From Thalassospira tepidiphila MCCC 1A03514 (GTDB lineage Bacteria; Pseudomonadota; Alphaproteobacteria; Rhodospirillales; Thalassospiraceae), in the NCBI RefSeq assembly GCF_001662875.1, contig NZ_JPVZ01000015.1:1-35340 (forward strand): a stretch of 35,340 nucleotides of DNA, read 5' to 3'. Positions 33,190 to 35,340 of the stretch are shown here, in pieces (position 1 is the stretch's first letter; the number at the start of each line of letters is the position of its first letter). The notes beneath the pieces were generated by a model. That model worked only from the letters and a program-made list of their open reading frames with translations. It was not told where the DNA came from and did not search any database. A program made the translations under genes and the position numbers.

Positions 33190-33858
33190 ATGACCGCATC
33201 ACCGCGATTTACCCGCCGTACCATCACCGATCAGGTGACCGAAGATCTTCGTGCACGTATTCTGACCGGCGATTTCCCTGCCGGCTATCAATTGCGACAG
33301 GATGCCATCGCGGGTGAATATAACGTCTCGCGCATTCCGGTCCGCGAAGCCCTGCAGCGCCTTGATGCCGAAGGCCTCGTCTCGTTCCAGCCGCACAAGG
33401 GCGCGATTGTCTCGCAGCTCTCGCTTGATGAGATCGAGGAACTGTTTGAAGTCCGCAAGTTGCTTGAATGTGATTTGTTGCGTCATGCCGTCCCGCGCCT
33501 GACCCCGGCCGACCTGAAATCGGTCGAAGATATCCTGATGGTCTATGACGAGGCGTTCCGATCCGGCGACGTTTCCAAGTGGGGGGAGCTTAACCGCGAA
33601 TTCCACGACCGGCTTTATCGCGCATCCAACCGTCCCAAGACGCTCGAGATTGTCCGCATGATCGGCAACAACACCGTGCGCTTTACCCAGGCACAGCTGG
33701 CCCTTTCCGGCGCAACCGACCGGGCCGAGCGCGAACACCACCAGATATTTGACGCCTGCAAGGCCGGGAATGTCGAAGAGGCTGTCGAGCTTCTCGCCAA
33801 CCACATCCAAAGTTCTGCCGACAGCCTGATGGACTGCCTGCGCAAGGCGCGTGAATAG
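33190..33858 (+). CDS. GntR-family (FadR/FCD) transcriptional regulator
   Basis: This is a 222-residue regulator. An N-terminal winged helix lies at about 8-75 (LRARILTGDFPAGYQL, then VSRIPVREALQRLDAEGLV). The C-terminal all-helical FCD ligand-binding domain lies at about 90-215. The FCD metal/ligand positions are filled: ELNREFHDRLY, EREHHQIFDAC and LLANHIQSS supply the histidines. The effector is probably a hydroxyproline or a pathway intermediate, judging from the genes on both sides. Its probable operator lies on the promoter at 29.5 kb. Confidence 0.92.
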   Translation: MTASPRFTRRTITDQVTEDLRARILTGDFPAGYQLRQDAIAGEYNVSRIPVREALQRLDAEGLVSFQPHKGAIVSQLSLDEIEELFEVRKLLECDLLRHAVPRLTPADLKSVEDILMVYDEAFRSGDVSKWGELNREFHDRLYRASNRPKTLEIVRMIGNNTVRFTQAQLALSGATDRAEREHHQIFDACKAGNVEEAVELLANHIQSSADSLMDCLRKARE

Positions 33859-33889
33859 GCGAACCAAGTCCGACCAAGTCCGAAACGTA

Positions 33890-33916
33890 AAAAGGGATGC
33901 TGATGGCATCCCTTTT
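33890..33916. terminator. Bidirectional terminator between the GntR and dehydratase genes
   Basis: AAAAGGGATGC (33890-33900) pairs with GCATCCCTTTT (33906-33916) around TGATG. It serves the regulator on the plus strand and the dehydratase (stop at 33937) on the minus strand. Confidence 0.9.
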
Positions 33917-33936
33917 CTGTTTCTGTCTTGTTGAAC

Positions 33937-35013
33937 TCAGCCAACAATAAAACCCCGCCCGATCACATCATCTTCTTCAAGCCAGAAACTGGCCTTGCCA
34001 CTGTAATGCGCCTTGCCTGAGACCGAGGCGATGATGGCCTGATGCGGGCCACAGCTGGTTGTTGCTTCAACCGATCCTTCAAAGCGCGATCCGATCACGC
34101 TTTCAAACAGGCGCACCTGTCCCGGTGCAATCAGTCCCTTGGCGTGTTGAATGGCAAGGCGGGCGCTGACACCTGATCCCGTCGGGCTGCGGTCGACCTG
34201 TTTCTTGGCAAACACACATATATTACGTGTCGCAGATGCCTCAAACGCATCGCGCCCGTCGGTCAGGATCGCCCCATATAAAAAGGCCAGATCATCATGA
34301 TCGGGATGGGACAGCGTGACGCTGTCATTCACCGCTTGGCAAATCGCCTCTGCCAGACGCGTCAGTTGGCGGGCATTTTCCGGCGTGATGGCGATATCAA
34401 ATTGCCCGGCATCCAGAATGGCATAAAACGCGCCGCCATATCCGACATCGGTTTTAAACGCTGTTCCGTCGGCAAGGCGTAAGGAAACATCAGTGGCAAA
34501 CATGAAGGACGGCACCGATGAAAACCGCACCTTGCCGGTTTTGCCGTCATGCACCTCGACCTCGGCACGCACCAGACCACAGGGGCATTCAATATTGACT
34601 GTGGTGATCGGCGCGACGGCTTTGACCAGACCATAATCAATCGCATAGCGACCAAGGGCCAGAATCGCATGGCCGCACATGGTCGAATAGCCTTCATTAT
34701 GAACGAACAGAACCGCAAGATCGGCATCGGGCAGGCTGGGTGCGACCAGGATCGCGCCATACATGTCGTAATGGCCGCGCGGCTCGAACATTAAAAAGCG
34801 CCGCAGATGATCAAGGTGATCTCTGGCATGGCGGCGCTTGGCCAGAATGTCTTCGCCGGGAATATCGGGGTAACCGGACGTGATGATTCGCAGCGGCTCA
34901 CCCCCGGTATGCATGTCGATCACCTCAATCGGGTTCGATGGACCGGGGTAGGCTGGCACTATTTGCGAATCATTTCGCGACGTCGGGGGTGTTTTGTCGT
35001 GGGGCATGGGCAT
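33937..35013 (-). CDS. lhpH: trans-3-hydroxy-L-proline dehydratase
   Basis: This is a 358-residue proline-racemase-fold enzyme. The first active-site Cys is kept (Cys113 in STMCGHAIL), but the second is Thr278 (DRSPTGSGVSAR). The Cys/Thr pair defines trans-3-hydroxy-L-proline dehydratases, including the human enzyme, which give 1-pyrroline-2-carboxylate. The opening VIDMHTGGEPLRII also fits. The product needs a pyrroline-2-carboxylate reductase to become L-proline, and none is in the window. ATG 35013 is the longest start; ATG 35007 is also in frame, and the SD is weak. The N-terminal 25 residues are Pro-rich and variable. Confidence 0.9.
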   Translation of the reverse strand: MPMPHDKTPPTSRNDSQIVPAYPGPSNPIEVIDMHTGGEPLRIITSGYPDIPGEDILAKRRHARDHLDHLRRFLMFEPRGHYDMYGAILVAPSLPDADLAVLFVHNEGYSTMCGHAILALGRYAIDYGLVKAVAPITTVNIECPCGLVRAEVEVHDGKTGKVRFSSVPSFMFATDVSLRLADGTAFKTDVGYGGAFYAILDAGQFDIAITPENARQLTRLAEAICQAVNDSVTLSHPDHDDLAFLYGAILTDGRDAFEASATRNICVFAKKQVDRSPTGSGVSARLAIQHAKGLIAPGQVRLFESVIGSRFEGSVEATTSCGPHQAIIASVSGKAHYSGKASFWLEEDDVIGRGFIVG

Positions 35014-35340
35014 TGATCCGGATTATTTGCCGCTTTTGGCGCGGGTGATTCTATGGTGGGCAGAAACTTGCGCGAACATCTTATCGGTATTATCGCGCAG
35101 GGCAATCTGATCCGGCCCCGATTTTCGGGTTTTGGCCCCCTTGCAGGTCATAAAAGTGAAACCTATATATGGTTTCGCGCAAAAATTTTGCGTAACGACA
35201 TTTCTGTCATTTTTTTGCAAAAAGGTGTTTGACAGTTTTGGGAGTGGGGCCTATACCCCGCCTCCACCGACGGGGTGCGGCGCTAGCGAATGCGGCGACG
35301 CGGACTGGACGGTTCGGGGCTTCGGCCTTTGAGTTCTTTG
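35014..35340. other. Non-coding right end with rRNA-operon-like promoter and leader
   Basis: No supported protein gene lies in these 327 bases. An inverted repeat CGCAAAAATTTTGCG (35178-35192) and an AT-rich stretch (about 35181-35225) precede a strong promoter at 35229-35257. The last bases, GAGTTCTTTG (35331-35340), resemble the boxA antitermination element at the start of an rRNA leader. Confidence 0.6.
35229..35257 (+). promoter_or_regulatory. Strong sigma-70 promoter, probably of an rRNA operon
   Basis: A consensus -35 TTGACA (35229-35234) is spaced 17 bp from -10 TATACC (35252-35257). An AT-rich UP-element-like region lies upstream and a GC-rich discriminator (CCGCCTCC) follows. This layout is typical of growth-rate and ppGpp-controlled stable RNA promoters in Alphaproteobacteria. 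The gene itself is outside the window. Confidence 0.7.

Noticed and set aside
35023..35220. 65-codon minus-strand frame just upstream of the dehydratase gene
   Set aside because: It starts at TTG without an SD, runs across the AT-rich promoter region and has an unnatural composition.
35053..35232. 59-codon plus-strand frame starting ATGGTGGGC
   Set aside because: It has no SD, its stop lies inside the -35 box of the strong promoter, and there is no domain.
1..35340. Search for CRISPR arrays, tRNA genes, insertion sequences, phage or toxin-antitoxin genes
   Set aside because: No regularly spaced repeats, cloverleaf-like tRNA sequences, transposase motifs or inverted-repeat ends were seen by eye.

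Overview
The window looks like the chromosome of a marine-type alphaproteobacterium, probably a Rhodospirillales member close to Thalassospira. This rests on moderate-to-high GC, a rhizobial-type glpD-glpSTPQUV glycerol operon, a hydroxyproline catabolic cluster and FecI/FecR iron signalling. The assignment is an inference from gene content; no 16S sequence lies inside the window. There are 27 protein genes and no tRNA, rRNA, CRISPR array, IS element or phage gene. Several gene starts are re-set from Shine-Dalgarno (SD) positions, some to TTG or GTG.

Left part (1-4.6 kb): a guanidinium exporter of the SMR family (sugE/gdx) under an apparent guanidine-II (mini-ykkC) riboswitch; mobA for molybdenum cofactor nucleotide attachment; a secreted Sel1/TPR-repeat protein; and a large methyl-accepting chemotaxis protein.

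Glycerol block (4.7-12.4 kb, minus strand): glpD, glpS, glpT, glpP, glpQ, glpU (DUF2160) and glpV form one tightly packed operon for ABC uptake of glycerol and oxidation of glycerol-3-phosphate. The kinase glpK lies about 10 kb away at 22.1 kb. Both loci carry the same 16-bp motif (13 of 16 bases shared), so a common regulator of the GlpR/DeoR kind is plausible. The two ATPases are degenerate in complementary ways.

Iron block (12.7-19.4 kb, plus strand): a Fur box, fecI-like sigma, fecR-like anti-sigma, a TonB-dependent receptor with an N-terminal signalling (STN) domain, an MFS transporter and a FecB/FepB-type periplasmic binding protein, closed by a strong terminator. No ABC permease or ATPase is present, so the MFS protein is either the inner-membrane step or a siderophore exporter.

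Middle (19.6-29.4 kb): gabD (succinate-semialdehyde dehydrogenase), an unrecognised 183-residue charged protein, glpK, an AEC-family transporter, and two divergent surface-polysaccharide genes: a two-domain MDR plus Gfo/Idh/MocA oxidoreductase, and a fused O-antigen ligase/polymerase plus GT4 glycosyltransferase.

Right part (29.5-35.0 kb): hydroxyproline catabolism, comprising a DapA-family pyrroline-hydroxycarboxylate deaminase, an FAD D-amino-acid (D-hydroxyproline) dehydrogenase, 4-hydroxyproline 2-epimerase (Cys/Cys active site), a GntR/FCD regulator and, on the other strand, trans-3-hydroxy-L-proline dehydratase (Cys/Thr active site). The last 120 bases look like the promoter and leader of an rRNA operon that starts just outside the window.
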